Below, one piece after another: positions 36,906-47,466 of a stretch of DNA of 64,000 nt; within the stretch, counting starts at the first letter, position 1; every line of letters begins with the position of its first letter. The stretch covers positions 62,001-126,000 of the forward strand of contig NZ_LXFV01000007.1 of NCBI RefSeq assembly GCF_002847345.1, in the 5' to 3' direction. The position numbers were made by a program, and so were the translations under genes. The stretch comes from Pectobacterium peruviense (lineage in GTDB: Bacteria; Pseudomonadota; Gammaproteobacteria; Enterobacterales; Enterobacteriaceae). The notes beneath the pieces were generated by a model. It saw only the letters and a program-made list of their open reading frames with translations, was not told where the DNA came from and did not search any database.

Positions 36906-38561
36906 ATGAACAAGTTTGCTCTACTGCCACTGCTTACGGTGGCGGTACTTTTTATTCTGGTTGGCATTCCCGTATTGTTTGTTGCGCTACAGGCAATCTT
37001 CCCAAATTTAGGTGCCGGTTCTTTTTCGAATCCGTTCTCGGCCTTTGCGGACGTTTTCGCGCAAGCGCGACTGTTTGCTTTGTTGAAAAATACGCTACTG
37101 CTTGGACTTGGTGTTGCGCTGTGTTGTGCGGTAATTGCTATTCCACTCGGTGCGCTGCGCGGGCTCTTTGCGCTACCGCTGGCAAAATTTTGGGATTTAC
37201 TGTTTCTCATTCCCTTCCTGATCCCACCTTATATCGCCGGACTATCGTGGATGCTGGCTCTACAGCCAAGGGGTTATGCCGAACAGATATTGCCTATTCA
37301 ACTGGGCGAGGCTCTGTTTTCATTACCTGGCATGATTGGCGTAATGACGCTAAATATTTTCCCGGTAGTCTATTTCGCCGTTTCACGCAGTATGGCCGCG
37401 AGCGGAAACCGCCTTGCCGATGTCGCACGCGTTCACGGTGCCAGCGGCTGGCAGGCATTCTTACGGGTCACGCTGCCATTGTCTCTACCTGCGACAGCGG
37501 CCAGCCTGCTACTCGCCTTCACGCTGGCGATCGAAGAGTACGGCATACCCGCAGCACTGGGATCGCGTGCAGGTATTCAGGTATTGACGACAAATATCGA
37601 GCAGCGTCTGGCGGACTGGCCGATCGATCTCTCCGGCTCAGCGGTGCTGTCTTTGCTGTTGGTTGCTATCGCGCTATGTGCATTTACCCTACAGCGGGCG
37701 ATCGTCGCCGGTAGCAATGTGGAAACGACCACAGGCAAACCCGCCGCCATTGTCACTCGTCCATTAGGAATATGGCGCTGGCCGGTGTTAATGCTGTTTA
37801 GCGTCGTGGGGTTGCTGGCCGTAGGTATTCCACTTGCCTCCATGCTGATTACGGCGTTTTCTGCCACCATCTCCAGCACTATTTCCTGGCAAAATTTAAC
37901 CTGGCAGCACTTCACCATGTTGATTGATTACGAAAACGAAGCACTACCCGCATTAACGACCAGTCTGGGGCTGGCTGTCGGCAGTGCTTTACTGACGGGA
38001 ACCGTCGGCTTTCTCGCAGCCTGGTTTGTCGTCGCCAAGCGTATTCGAGGGGCGGCAGTGCTGGATGGGCTGTCGATGTTACCTGCTGCCCTACCGGGAA
38101 TTGTTGTCGGGGTGGGATTGATTCTTGCCTGGAATCAAAGCTTCTGGCCGATAACGCCCTATAACACCTGGGTAATTTTGCTACTGTCATATAGCTGCCT
38201 GCTTTTACCCTACCCCGTCCGCTATAGCAGTGCGGCATTGGCGCAAATTGGCAGTAATTTGGAGTCTGCAGCACGCGTTCACGGTGCTAGCGCAATGGCA
38301 GCATTACGGCTGATTGTTTTCCCGTTGGTATTTCCCAGCCTGCTGGCAGCCATGATGTTGGTCTTTGCCGTCGCGTCACGTGAGCTGGTGACGTCACTCT
38401 TGCTATCACCTGCTGGCGTGCAGACGGTATCCATTTTTGTCTGGCGTCAGTTCGAGCAAGGTTCAGTCGGGGATGGTATGGCAATGGCAAGCGTTGCGGT
38501 GTTTATCAGTCTATCGGTGATGTTGCTGGCGTTACGATTTCATGCGCTAAAAACAAAATAA
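36906..38561 (+). CDS. ABC importer permease (fused double-domain, FbpB-like)
   Basis: 551 residues with about twelve membrane helices in two homologous halves. Each has a permease EAA loop (ADVARVHGASGWQAFLRVTLP and ESAARVHGASAMAALRLIVFP). Such duplicated permeases are typical of the ferric iron (FbpB/SfuB) and aminoethylphosphonate families. The ATG at 36906 has GGAG 8 nt upstream. The 199-nt gap from the binding-protein gene carries an inverted-repeat element, which may affect co-expression. Confidence 0.92.
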   Translation: MNKFALLPLLTVAVLFILVGIPVLFVALQAIFPNLGAGSFSNPFSAFADVFAQARLFALLKNTLLLGLGVALCCAVIAIPLGALRGLFALPLAKFWDLLFLIPFLIPPYIAGLSWMLALQPRGYAEQILPIQLGEALFSLPGMIGVMTLNIFPVVYFAVSRSMAASGNRLADVARVHGASGWQAFLRVTLPLSLPATAASLLLAFTLAIEEYGIPAALGSRAGIQVLTTNIEQRLADWPIDLSGSAVLSLLLVAIALCAFTLQRAIVAGSNVETTTGKPAAIVTRPLGIWRWPVLMLFSVVGLLAVGIPLASMLITAFSATISSTISWQNLTWQHFTMLIDYENEALPALTTSLGLAVGSALLTGTVGFLAAWFVVAKRIRGAAVLDGLSMLPAALPGIVVGVGLILAWNQSFWPITPYNTWVILLLSYSCLLLPYPVRYSSAALAQIGSNLESAARVHGASAMAALRLIVFPLVFPSLLAAMMLVFAVASRELVTSLLLSPAGVQTVSIFVWRQFEQGSVGDGMAMASVAVFISLSVMLLALRFHALKTK

Positions 38562-38626
38562 GCGCCATTTCCGCTGCGGATTTGGCACTTAATGGTTGCC
38601 GTTAAATGTGATGCTTTTTCAAACGA

Positions 38627-38657
38627 GTGACGTCAGTACGCAATGTACTGACGTCAC
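38627..38657. repeat. Perfect 13-bp inverted repeat between permease and ybfA genes
   Basis: gtgacgtcagtac (38627-38639) and gtactgacgtcac (38645-38657) with a 5-nt loop gcaat. The two flanking genes converge. There is no T-run on either side, so it is not a classical intrinsic terminator, but it could stop or protect both transcripts. Confidence 0.7.
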
Positions 38658-38697
38658 CATTACACGCACAGGGTAGTCAACGACAACATCAATAATA

Positions 38698-38904
38698 TTA
38701 ATAGAAATCGCAGGCGGCGGCTTCGGACTGCGCCATCCATACCGGTTTATCGCTGGTTTTCAGCCAGACTCGGTGTAAATAGCTGTAGAAGCGCGCACGA
38801 TCGCGGCGGAACAGCATCACCGGTAACGCCAGCACGCCGATAGCAATCACGGCAGCGCGACGCAGGAGAATACGGTGCAAGGGATAAGTAGTATAAAGCG
38901 ACAT
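38698..38904 (-). CDS. ybfA: Small membrane protein YbfA
   Basis: 68 residues. The central and C-terminal part ([20 protein letters not shown], then [14 protein letters not shown], ending CDFY) is close to E. coli YbfA, which sits beside kdpF in the same divergent arrangement. One membrane helix (about 12-32). I use the ATG at 38904 with GAGGAGG just upstream; an in-frame ATG at 38952 would add 16 residues. Its function is unknown. Confidence 0.92.
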   Translation of the reverse strand: MSLYTTYPLHRILLRRAAVIAIGVLALPVMLFRRDRARFYSYLHRVWLKTSDKPVWMAQSEAAACDFY

Positions 38905-39315
38905 AACGATCCTCCTCTGGGATAAGCACTCTTTTTCAGAAGCGCTTTTCATAACGATAAAATAAGAACTGTGACATTGGTTAAAATTTTACCGCCTTTT
39001 CTGAAAGTTTACTACTCATCTGACCAGTAAAAGATGAAATAATCGCCAACTTTTTTCGCCATCACGTCATTAAGTTACAATAAGGTTAAAAATAAACTTA
39101 CCGTTAGTTAATTTATGGTTTTTAGATTGGATCAATTTACTCCCGCCTTCTCACTACATCTGATTTTGTTAACACCGTAACCGCCATCACCACCTCCAGC
39201 GTCTACTTTTCACTCCATTTTTATACTTTTTTTACGCCCACAGGCGGGAAATTTGCACCTTCTTTTCCTGCGTTTTCCTACCCTGATGCTGTCTATTTTG
39301 TTCTGGAGGTGTGTT
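38905..39315. other. Divergent control region between ybfA and kdpF
   Basis: 410 nt, AT-rich near 38990-39120. It holds the KdpE-site candidate at 39217-39240 and the kdpF ribosome-binding site. No gene is seen. Confidence 0.65.
39217..39240 (+). promoter_or_regulatory. KdpE-binding site candidate
   Basis: The T-rich word TTTTTATACTTTTTTTAC followed by GCCCACAGGCGGG closely follows the E. coli KdpE footprint as I remember it (TTTATACTTTTTTTACACCC). It lies about 80-100 nt upstream of kdpF, a suitable distance for activation of kdpFABC at low potassium. Confidence 0.7.
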
Positions 39316-39405
39316 GTGACGCTTAGCATCGTCTTAGGCGGCCTACTCGTGCTGCTGTTACTGGCCTATCTGGTTTATGCCTTATTGAAGGCGGAGGAAT
39401 TCTGA
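39316..39405 (+). CDS. kdpF: K+-transporting ATPase small subunit KdpF
   Basis: 29 codons starting with GTG (product [20 protein letters not shown], then YALLKAEEF). A single membrane helix, very like E. coli KdpF. GGAGG is 6 nt upstream. Its TGA overlaps the kdpA ATG by one base. KdpF stabilises the KdpABC complex. Confidence 0.95.
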   Translation: MTLSIVLGGLLVLLLLAYLVYALLKAEEF

Positions 39406-41093
39406 TGGCTGCTGACGCTTTTTTACTGATCTTTGGCCTGCTGCTCACGGTGCTGATCGTAGCCCAGCCGTTGGGGAGTGGGCTGGCTCGCCTGATTGAG
39501 GGCGAAACAGGGGCGCTCTTGCAAAAATTCGAAACGGGGACGGCGCGCGTCTTCGCTCTGGATACAACGGAGATGCGCTGGCAGCAGTATGCTGCGGCTA
39601 TTCTGACCCTCAACCTGATCGGCATTATCGTCCTGTTTGTGCTGTTAATGGCGCAGGGCTATCTGCCGCTTAACCCAGAAAATATGCCAGGTCTGTCGTG
39701 GCATTTAGCGTTAAACACGGCAGTCAGCTTTGTCACCAACACCAACTGGCAGGCTTACAGCGGTGAAAACACGCTGAGCTACCTGAGCCAGATGGTCGGA
39801 CTAACGGTACAAAACTTCCTTTCCGCCGCCAGCGGTATTGCAGTGGCCTTCGCGTTAATCCGCGCATTTTCCCGTCGTTGTGTCGATACACTGGGCAACG
39901 CGTGGCTCGACCTGTTGCGTATAACTATGTACGTGTTGCTGCCGCTGTCGCTGCTGTTGGCGCTGTTCTTCGTCAGTCAGGGTGTGTTGCAAAACCTACT
40001 ACCTTATCAACACCTGACCACACTGGGCGGCACAGCCCAAACGCTGCCGATGGGGCCGGTCGCCTCACAGGAAGCGATTAAACTGCTGGGTACCAACGGC
40101 GGCGGTTTCTTTGGCGCAAACTCGGCGCATCCGTTTGAAAACCCGACGGCACTCAGCAACATCGTGCAAATGCTGGCGATCCTGCTGATTCCTACGGCGC
40201 TGTGCTTCGCTTTTGGTAAAGCCGTCAGCGACAAGCGTCAGGGTCATGCGCTGCTGTGGGCGATGGCACTGATATTTATCGTCGCAGCTGCCGTAGTGAT
40301 GAAAATGGAGGTCACCGGTAACCCGCATCTGCTGGCATTAGGGGCGGACAGCGCGGCAAATCTGGAAGGCAAAGAGACACGTTTTGGCGTTCTGACTTCC
40401 AGCCTGTATGCCGTTGTCACCACGGCGACGTCGACAGGTGCGGTGAACGCCATGCACGACTCCTTCACTGCACTCGGCGGTATGGTTCCCCTGTGGCTGA
40501 TGCAAATTGGTGAAGTGGTGTTCGGCGGCGTCGGCTCTGGGTTGTACGGCATGCTGTTATTCGTACTTCTGACCGTCTTTATCGCTGGCCTGATGATTGG
40601 TCGCTCACCGGAATATCTGGGCAAAAAGATCGAAGTCTATGAGATGAAGATGACGGCGCTGGCGATTCTGATTCCCCCCGCACTGGTGTTACTCGGCACC
40701 GCGCTGGCGCTGAGTACAGAAGCCGGTCGCAGCGGCATTCTGAACCCCGGCGCGCACGGCTTCAGTGAAGTGCTCTATGCCGTATCTTCCGCCGCGAACA
40801 ACAACGGCAGCGCATTTGCTGGCCTGAGCGTCAATACGCCGTTCTATAACGTCTTGCTCGCTGTCGCCATGCTGCTGGGCCGTTTTGCCGTTATGGTGCC
40901 CGTGCTGGCGATCGCCGGTTCGCTGGTCGTGAAAAAGCGCCAGCCAGAAAGCAAAGGTTCACTGTCTACGCGCAGCCCGCTGTTTATCGGCATGCTCATC
41001 GCTATCGTTCTGCTGATTGGCGCACTGACATTTATCCCTGCACTGGCATTAGGGCCAGTTGCTGAACACTTACAGTTCGGCCTAACTCACTAA
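39405..41093 (+). CDS. kdpA: K+-transporting ATPase subunit A
   Basis: 562 residues, superfamily of K+ transporters with four pore loops. Selectivity-filter-like segments [49 protein letters not shown] and [14 protein letters not shown] are intact. It is the potassium-selective channel of the Kdp pump. Confidence 0.98.
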   Translation: MAADAFLLIFGLLLTVLIVAQPLGSGLARLIEGETGALLQKFETGTARVFALDTTEMRWQQYAAAILTLNLIGIIVLFVLLMAQGYLPLNPENMPGLSWHLALNTAVSFVTNTNWQAYSGENTLSYLSQMVGLTVQNFLSAASGIAVAFALIRAFSRRCVDTLGNAWLDLLRITMYVLLPLSLLLALFFVSQGVLQNLLPYQHLTTLGGTAQTLPMGPVASQEAIKLLGTNGGGFFGANSAHPFENPTALSNIVQMLAILLIPTALCFAFGKAVSDKRQGHALLWAMALIFIVAAAVVMKMEVTGNPHLLALGADSAANLEGKETRFGVLTSSLYAVVTTATSTGAVNAMHDSFTALGGMVPLWLMQIGEVVFGGVGSGLYGMLLFVLLTVFIAGLMIGRSPEYLGKKIEVYEMKMTALAILIPPALVLLGTALALSTEAGRSGILNPGAHGFSEVLYAVSSAANNNGSAFAGLSVNTPFYNVLLAVAMLLGRFAVMVPVLAIAGSLVVKKRQPESKGSLSTRSPLFIGMLIAIVLLIGALTFIPALALGPVAEHLQFGLTH

Positions 41094-41108
41094 GGCTGGA
41101 GACTCTTT

Positions 41109-43253
41109 ATGACCCGTCACACGATGAATCATCAGGCAACACAGGAACCGACCTCATCTCAACAGGGTGAGGCCTCCCGCCACGTTGGCAAGCGTAAACA
41201 ACAAACGCTGTTTGACAGAACGTTAATCCGCTCGGCGCTGAAAGATGCGCTGAAGAAACTAGACCCGCGCGTGCAGTGGCGCAACCCGGTCATGTTTGTG
41301 GTGTACCTTGGCAGCATGCTGACGACCCTCGTCTGGCTGGCTATTCTGGCGGGTAAAACGGAAGGCAATGCCGTGTTTACCGGGCTGGTATCACTCTGGT
41401 TATGGTTTACCGTACTATTTGCCAACATGGCCGAGGCGCTGGCGGAAGGTCGCAGTAAAGCACAGGCAAACGCGCTGAAAGGCGTAAAGAAAACCAGTTG
41501 GGCGAACAAGCTCTCTGCGCCGAATCACGATGCCAGCTCGGAATCGGTTCCGGCCGACAGCCTGCGTAAAGGCGATATCGTACTGGTGAGCGCGGGTGAA
41601 ACTATCCCGTGCGACGGTGAGGTACTGGAAGGCGGCGCGTCCGTCGATGAAAGCGCCATTACTGGGGAATCCGCCCCCGTCATCCGCGAGTCCGGTGGCG
41701 ATTTCGCTTCCGTCACTGGCGGTACACGCGTGCTGTCCGACTGGCTGGTGATTCAGTGTAGCGTCAACCCCGGTGAAACCTTCCTCGACCGAATGATCGC
41801 CATGGTTGAAGGGGCGCAGCGTCGTAAAACGCCAAACGAAATCGCACTGACCATCCTGTTGATCGAGTTAACGCTCATCTTCCTGCTGGTCACGGCCACG
41901 CTCTACCCGTTCTCCTGGTTTGGCGTACAGGCTAATCACAGCGGCGATGTCGTCGGAGTGACGGTACTTGTCGCCCTGCTCGTCTGTCTGATCCCAACCA
42001 CTATCGGTGGCCTGCTGTCGGCTATCGGCGTAGCGGGGATGAGCCGAATGTTGGGAGCGAACGTCATTGCCACCAGCGGGCGTGCTGTCGAAGCGGCGGG
42101 CGATATCGACGTTCTTCTGCTTGATAAGACTGGCACCATTACGCTGGGTAACCGCCAGGCTTCCGCCTTCCTGCCCGCGCCGGGCGTCACCGAGCAAGCG
42201 CTGGCTGACGCCGCACGCCTCGCTTCGTTAGCCGATGAAACACCCGAAGGCCGCAGCATCGTGGTGCTGGCAAAGCAGCGCTTTAATCTGGCGGAACAAG
42301 ACTTACAACAATTAGACGCGACCTTTGTTCCCTTTACTGCCCAGACGCGTATGAGCGGTGTCAATTTCGGCCAACGTACCATTCGTAAAGGCGCTGTCGA
42401 TGCCCTGCGTCGCTACATTGAAGCAAACAATGGCGATTTCCCGCATCAGGTAGAGGAAGCGGTATCCAACGTCGCACGCAGTGGAGGGACGCCGCTGGTC
42501 GTTGCAGAAGGCAAACGCGTGCTTGGCGTGGTGGAACTGAAAGATATCGTGAAAAGCGGTATCAAGGCACGCTTCGCCGAACTGCGTAGCATGGGGATCA
42601 AAACCGTGATGATCACAGGTGATAACCCGCTCACGGCGGCGGCGATTGCCGCGGAAGCAGGCGTCGATGATTTTCTGGCGGAAGCGACACCGGAAACCAA
42701 GCTGGCGCTGATTCGCCAATATCAGGCCGAAGGTCGGCTGGTGGCAATGACTGGCGACGGCACCAACGATGCTCCCGCACTAGCGCAGGCAGACGTGGCG
42801 GTTGCCATGAACTCCGGTACGCAAGCAGCGAAAGAAGCGGGCAACATGGTCGATCTGGATTCCAACCCGACCAAGCTGATTGAAGTGGTGCATATCGGTA
42901 AACAGATGCTGATGACGCGCGGCTCGCTGACGACATTCAGTATCGCCAACGACGTGGCGAAATATTTCGCCATTATCCCGGCCGCTTTTGCTGCCACCTA
43001 TCCGCAGCTCAATGCGCTAAACGTGATGCAGTTGCACTCCCCCACGTCGGCCATGCTGTCGGCGGTGATCTTCAATGCGTTAATTATCGTATTTCTGATC
43101 CCGCTGGCGCTTAAAGGGATTAGCTATCGACCCATGAGCGCGGCGGCACAGTTAAGTCGCAATCTGTGGATTTATGGTCTTGGCGGGCTGCTGGTGCCGT
43201 TCCTCGGTATCAAGCTCATTGATATGTTACTGACCGGGCTGAATCTGGCTTAA
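41109..43253 (+). CDS. kdpB: K+-transporting ATPase subunit B
   Basis: 714 residues, P-type ATPase (type IA). The phosphorylated aspartate lies in [13 protein letters not shown] (near residue 339). [14 protein letters not shown] and [20 protein letters not shown] are present. It is about 30 residues longer than E. coli KdpB because of a polar N-terminal extension rich in Gln, Thr and Ser. GGAG precedes the ATG, 15 nt after kdpA. Confidence 0.98.
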   Translation: MTRHTMNHQATQEPTSSQQGEASRHVGKRKQQTLFDRTLIRSALKDALKKLDPRVQWRNPVMFVVYLGSMLTTLVWLAILAGKTEGNAVFTGLVSLWLWFTVLFANMAEALAEGRSKAQANALKGVKKTSWANKLSAPNHDASSESVPADSLRKGDIVLVSAGETIPCDGEVLEGGASVDESAITGESAPVIRESGGDFASVTGGTRVLSDWLVIQCSVNPGETFLDRMIAMVEGAQRRKTPNEIALTILLIELTLIFLLVTATLYPFSWFGVQANHSGDVVGVTVLVALLVCLIPTTIGGLLSAIGVAGMSRMLGANVIATSGRAVEAAGDIDVLLLDKTGTITLGNRQASAFLPAPGVTEQALADAARLASLADETPEGRSIVVLAKQRFNLAEQDLQQLDATFVPFTAQTRMSGVNFGQRTIRKGAVDALRRYIEANNGDFPHQVEEAVSNVARSGGTPLVVAEGKRVLGVVELKDIVKSGIKARFAELRSMGIKTVMITGDNPLTAAAIAAEAGVDDFLAEATPETKLALIRQYQAEGRLVAMTGDGTNDAPALAQADVAVAMNSGTQAAKEAGNMVDLDSNPTKLIEVVHIGKQMLMTRGSLTTFSIANDVAKYFAIIPAAFAATYPQLNALNVMQLHSPTSAMLSAVIFNALIIVFLIPLALKGISYRPMSAAAQLSRNLWIYGLGGLLVPFLGIKLIDMLLTGLNLA

Positions 43254-43272
43254 GGACTGACGGGTATACGCT

Positions 43273-43848
43273 ATGCGCTATTTACGTTCTTCTTTGTTTT
43301 TATTCTTGTTATTACTGCTGGTTACCGGTCTGGCGTACCCGCTGCTGACGACCGTGCTGGCACAGTGGCTGTTCCCGACACAGGCAAACGGCTCGCTGAT
43401 TTATCGTGACAATGCCGTCGTCGGTTCATCTCTGATCGGGCAGTCATTCAGTCAGGCTGGCTATTTTCAGGGGCGTCCTTCCGCGACGTCAGATGCACCT
43501 TATAACTCGCTGGCGTCCGGCGGTAGCAACTTGGCCGCCAGCAATCCGGCGTTGGATAAACAGATTGGTGAACGCGCCACTTACTGGCATCAGGCCATCG
43601 GCAATCAGCAGCCGGTTCCAGTTGAGCTGTTGACGGCATCCGGCAGCGGGCTGGATCCGCAGATTTCTCCGGAGGCGGCACGCTATCAGGCGCTCTACAT
43701 CGCGCAGGCCAGAGGGATGTCGCTCCAGCAAGTACAGCAATTGATCGATCGCTTTACTGAGACCAGCAAGCCCGCCTTCATCGGGCAGCCAGCGGTCAAT
43801 GTTCTGTTGCTGAATTTAGCGCTGGATAAGGAAAAACCGCTGCCATAA
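43273..43848 (+). CDS. kdpC: K+-transporting ATPase subunit C
   Basis: 191 residues. An N-terminal membrane helix (about 8-30) and a periplasmic domain with GSSLIGQSFSQAGYFQGRPS and SGSGLDPQISPEAA, both KdpC signatures. It lies 19 nt after kdpB. Unlike E. coli, a 102-nt gap with two stem-loops separates it from kdpD. Confidence 0.98.
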   Translation: MRYLRSSLFLFLLLLLVTGLAYPLLTTVLAQWLFPTQANGSLIYRDNAVVGSSLIGQSFSQAGYFQGRPSATSDAPYNSLASGGSNLAASNPALDKQIGERATYWHQAIGNQQPVPVELLTASGSGLDPQISPEAARYQALYIAQARGMSLQQVQQLIDRFTETSKPAFIGQPAVNVLLLNLALDKEKPLP

Positions 43849-43877
43849 TCGACAGTGCGTTACTATTAATTATTATA

Positions 43878-43932
43878 CGGGGAGCCAGACTCCCCGCCGT
43901 CTTTGCTGCGGCCTGACATCTGTTCAGGCCGC
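43878..43932. repeat. Two consecutive stem-loops between kdpC and kdpD
   Basis: cggggag-ccaga-ctccccg at 43878-43896 (7-bp stem) and gcggcctga-catctgt-tcaggccgc at 43908-43932 (9-bp stem). Only weak T-tracts follow. They may partly stop transcription or stabilise the kdpFABC message, lowering kdpDE output. Confidence 0.7.
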
Positions 43933-43950
43933 TCCAATAAGGGATAGATC

Positions 43951-46698
43951 ATGATTGACGGTGAAGATCGCCGCCCAGATCCCGATAGCCTGCTGGCACA
44001 GGTTGGTGCGCCACCGCGTGGGAAGCTGAAAATCTTCTTTGGCGCCTGCGCGGGCGTAGGGAAAACCTATGCCATGTTGCAGGAAGCGCAACGGCTACGG
44101 GCGCAGGGATTGGATATTCTTGTTGGCGTGGTCGAAACCCACGGACGTAGCGAAACCGCCGCGCTGCTGGATAAGTTGCCGCAACTGCCGCTCAAACATC
44201 TTCGTCATCACGGTCGCCATACTGTCGAATTCGATCTGGATGCCGCGCTAGCACGCTGTCCGGCACTGATTCTGATCGATGAACTGGCGCACAGCAACGT
44301 CAACGGTTCGCGCCACCCCAAGCGCTGGCAGGATGTGCAGGAACTGCTCGATGCTGGTATCGACGTCTTTACCACGGTGAACGTTCAGCATCTGGAAAGC
44401 CTGAATGACGTGGTTGGTGGCGTCACGGGGATCAGGGTGCGGGAAACGGTGCCAGATCCGATCTTCGATCAGGCTAGCGAAGTCATTTTGGTGGATCTGC
44501 CGCCAGACGACCTGCGGCAGCGTTTGAATGAAGGCAAAGTGTATTTGCCGCTTCAGGCCGAACGTGCCGTCGAGAATTTTTTCCGTAAAGGCAATTTGAT
44601 CGCCCTCCGCGAGCTGGCACTACGGCGCATGGCCGATCGGGTTGACGATCAAATGCGCGCTATGCGTGCCGGACAAGGTCGCGAGCAGGTCTGGCATACC
44701 CGCGACGCTATTCTGTTATGCATCGGCCACGGCACGGGCAATGAAAAACTAGTGCGTACAGCAGCACGGTTAGCGGCGCGCTTAGGCAGCGCCTGGCACG
44801 CCGTTTATGTCGAAACGCCGCGCCTGCATCGCTTACCCGAACCGCAGCGACGTGCCATTTTACGTGCATTAAAACTGGCGCAGGATCTCGGAGCCGAAAC
44901 CGTTACGCTGTCCGAACCCGATGAAGAGCTTGCCGTCCTGCGCTACGCGCGTGAACATAACCTCGGAAAAATCGTCATTGGTCGCCATGTGGAGCAGCGT
45001 TTCGGCTGGTGGTGGCGCACGCGTTTTGCCGAACGACTCGGCAGACTGGGGCCAGATCTCGATCTGGTTGTGGTCGCCGTGCAGGACAATGTGTCTGCCA
45101 CACCGATTAAAACGCCCGATGCGCGCGGGCTGGTAGAAAAATGGCGCATGCAGTTATTCGGCTGCGGGTTGGCAACGCTACTGTGTGCCTTTATCACTCT
45201 GCTCGCCTCATGGTCGCCGTTTGCCATGCTGGAGCCGGTCAATCTGGTGATGATCTATCTGCTGGCCGTCGTGGTTGTCGCACTTTTCTTTGGCCGCTGG
45301 CCGTCGGTATTCGCTGCTGTCATCAACGTCGCCAGTTTCGATCTCTTCTTTATTCTGCCACGCGGCACATTTGCCGTATCCGATGCCCAATATCTGGTGA
45401 CCTTTGCCGTGATGCTCGGCGTCGGTCTGCTGGTCGGTAACCTGACGGCAGGCGTGCGCTATCAGGCTAGAGTCGCTCGTTATCGCGAGCAGCGCGTCCG
45501 TCATCTGTATGAGATGTCCAAAGCGCTGAACCGTAGCCTGTCCAGCGCCGATATCGTCGAAGCCAGCCAGCATTTTCTCAGCACCACGTTTCAGGCAAAG
45601 ATCGCGGTTCTGCTGGCCGATAGCCTGCATCACACCTCCCCCGACTTGCCGCAACCTGCACGGGATAATCAGCAACTGATTGTCGATAATGCTATCGCTC
45701 GCTGGAGTTTCGACCATCGCGCGCCTGCCGGAGCGGGGACATCCACCCTGCCCGGTGTGTCGTATCAAATTCTGCCGCTTGCCACCACGCAGCAAATCTT
45801 CGGTGTGCTGGCGATAGAACCCAATAACGCACGGCAGTTGATGATTCCCGAGCAGCAGCGCCTGTTGGAAACCTTTACCGTGCTGATCGCCAATGCGCTG
45901 GAACGTCTGCATCTGATGCAGAGTACGGAAAATGCCCGACTGGATGCCGAACGTGAGCAATTGCGTAACTCGCTGCTTGCCGCACTTTCGCACGATCTAC
46001 GCACTCCGCTCACCGTACTTTTTGGTCAGGCTGAAATTCTGACGCTGAATCTGGCGAGCGAAGACTCGCCTTATGCCCAGCAGGCTAACCAGATCCGCCA
46101 ACACATTTTGAACACCACGCGGCTGGTGAATAACCTGCTCGATATGGCGCGCATTCAGTCGGATGGTTTTAACCTGCGCAAAGAGTGGCAAACGCCGGAG
46201 GAGTTAATCGGTAGTGCCCTGCAACAGCTGGAAACCGCACTGGCGAAAAACACCATTCAGGTTAATCTACCTGATGAGATGGTTCTGGTTTATTGTGATG
46301 CCAGCTTAGTGGAACGCGTGTTCATTAACCTGTTGGAGAATGCGCTGAAGTACGCCGGAGAGCAGACCACGATCGCTATTTCAGCAAGCGTTATTTCAAT
46401 AAGTACCGCCACGCAAACCGATACGCAGGAAAACGAACTGGAAATCATCGTGCAGGACAATGGCCCCGGGATTGAGCACGGACAGGAAAGTATGATTTTT
46501 GATAAATTCTCCCGCGGCCACAAGGAGTCATCGATTCCCGGTGTCGGGCTGGGGCTAGCCATCTGCCGGGCAATTGTGGAAATTCATGGCGGCCGTATCT
46601 GGGCAACGAATGCGGAAAGTGGCGGTGCAGCCTTCCATTTCACCCTACCCTTGTCGGCACCACCAGATCTCGAACCGGAAGATATTGAGGAGCACTGA
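43951..46698 (+). CDS. kdpD: Sensor histidine kinase KdpD
   Basis: 915 residues. The N-terminal KdpD domain has a Walker A motif GACAGVGKT (31-39), then a USP domain (about 250-375). Four membrane helices (about 400-500), a GAF domain, and the kinase core follow, with the phospho-histidine in ALSHDLRTPLTVL (near residue 680) and ATP-binding boxes NLLENALKYA and GVGLGLAICRAI. It senses potassium limitation and salt stress. AAGGG lies upstream of the ATG. Confidence 0.98.
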   Translation: MIDGEDRRPDPDSLLAQVGAPPRGKLKIFFGACAGVGKTYAMLQEAQRLRAQGLDILVGVVETHGRSETAALLDKLPQLPLKHLRHHGRHTVEFDLDAALARCPALILIDELAHSNVNGSRHPKRWQDVQELLDAGIDVFTTVNVQHLESLNDVVGGVTGIRVRETVPDPIFDQASEVILVDLPPDDLRQRLNEGKVYLPLQAERAVENFFRKGNLIALRELALRRMADRVDDQMRAMRAGQGREQVWHTRDAILLCIGHGTGNEKLVRTAARLAARLGSAWHAVYVETPRLHRLPEPQRRAILRALKLAQDLGAETVTLSEPDEELAVLRYAREHNLGKIVIGRHVEQRFGWWWRTRFAERLGRLGPDLDLVVVAVQDNVSATPIKTPDARGLVEKWRMQLFGCGLATLLCAFITLLASWSPFAMLEPVNLVMIYLLAVVVVALFFGRWPSVFAAVINVASFDLFFILPRGTFAVSDAQYLVTFAVMLGVGLLVGNLTAGVRYQARVARYREQRVRHLYEMSKALNRSLSSADIVEASQHFLSTTFQAKIAVLLADSLHHTSPDLPQPARDNQQLIVDNAIARWSFDHRAPAGAGTSTLPGVSYQILPLATTQQIFGVLAIEPNNARQLMIPEQQRLLETFTVLIANALERLHLMQSTENARLDAEREQLRNSLLAALSHDLRTPLTVLFGQAEILTLNLASEDSPYAQQANQIRQHILNTTRLVNNLLDMARIQSDGFNLRKEWQTPEELIGSALQQLETALAKNTIQVNLPDEMVLVYCDASLVERVFINLLENALKYAGEQTTIAISASVISISTATQTDTQENELEIIVQDNGPGIEHGQESMIFDKFSRGHKESSIPGVGLGLAICRAIVEIHGGRIWATNAESGGAAFHFTLPLSAPPDLEPEDIEEH

Positions 46699-46703
46699 AT
46701 CCA

Positions 46704-47384
46704 TTGCAGGCCACTATTCTGATCGTTGAAGATGAAAAAGAGATCCGTCGTTTTGTACGTCAGGCGCTGGAAGGCGAAGGCTGCCGCGTGTTTGACGCAG
46801 AAACGATGCAGCGCGGCCTGTTAGAAGCGGCCACCCGCAAACCCGATCTGATTATTCTCGATTTAGGCCTGCCGGACGGCAACGGTATCGACTACATCCG
46901 TGATTTACGCCAATGGAGCAGCCTGCCCGTGATTGTGCTGTCTGCCCGTACTGATGAGCAGGATAAAATAGACGCGTTGGACGCAGGTGCCGATGATTAC
47001 CTAACCAAACCGTTTGGCATCGGTGAGTTACTGGCACGATTGCGCGTCGCGCTGCGTCGCCACAGCCATACTCAGCAGGAAACGCCGCTGGTAAGTTTCG
47101 GTACGATCACCGTCGATTTACTTAACCGACAGGTAAATCGCGATGGTCAGGAATTGCACCTGACGCCCATCGAATTTCGCCTGCTGGCAACCTTACTCGC
47201 TAGCCCAGGCAAAGTACTGACGCAGCGCCAGCTCCTAACGCAGGTCTGGGGGCCAAACGCCGTCGAGCACAGCCACTATCTGCGTATTTATATGGGGCAT
47301 CTGCGCCAGAAGCTGGAAAGCGACCCCGCCAGACCGCGCCATCTATTGACTGAAACCGCTATCGGTTATCGATTTATGCCGTAA
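46704..47384 (+). CDS. kdpE: Response regulator KdpE
   Basis: 226 residues, OmpR family. Receiver domain with acidic pocket VEDEKE, phosphorylated aspartate in LIILDLGLPDG (near residue 52) and KPF lysine. The C-terminal winged helix ends HLLTETAIGYRFMP. The first codon is TTG, 5 nt after kdpD, with GAGGAG about 11 nt upstream inside kdpD. No ATG or GTG fits the conserved N-terminus, so a weak start may keep KdpE level below KdpD or matched to it. Confidence 0.96.
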   Translation: MQATILIVEDEKEIRRFVRQALEGEGCRVFDAETMQRGLLEAATRKPDLIILDLGLPDGNGIDYIRDLRQWSSLPVIVLSARTDEQDKIDALDAGADDYLTKPFGIGELLARLRVALRRHSHTQQETPLVSFGTITVDLLNRQVNRDGQELHLTPIEFRLLATLLASPGKVLTQRQLLTQVWGPNAVEHSHYLRIYMGHLRQKLESDPARPRHLLTETAIGYRFMP

Positions 47385-47466
47385 AATCATCTTTCTGTAT
47401 CAGGCGACGCCCATGGAGAATCTCTCCCGCGGTACGTGCCCGTCATTTCTTCAGGAATACATCGTC

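Noticed and set aside
36703-36930. Minus-strand 75-codon frame between binding protein and permease
   Set aside because: It coincides with the inverted-repeat element, has no ribosome-binding site and no recognisable family.
36851-37714. A 287-codon plus-strand frame overlapping the permease gene
   Set aside because: It runs through the permease in another frame with Cys/Arg-rich composition; the permease frame has clear membrane helices and EAA loops.
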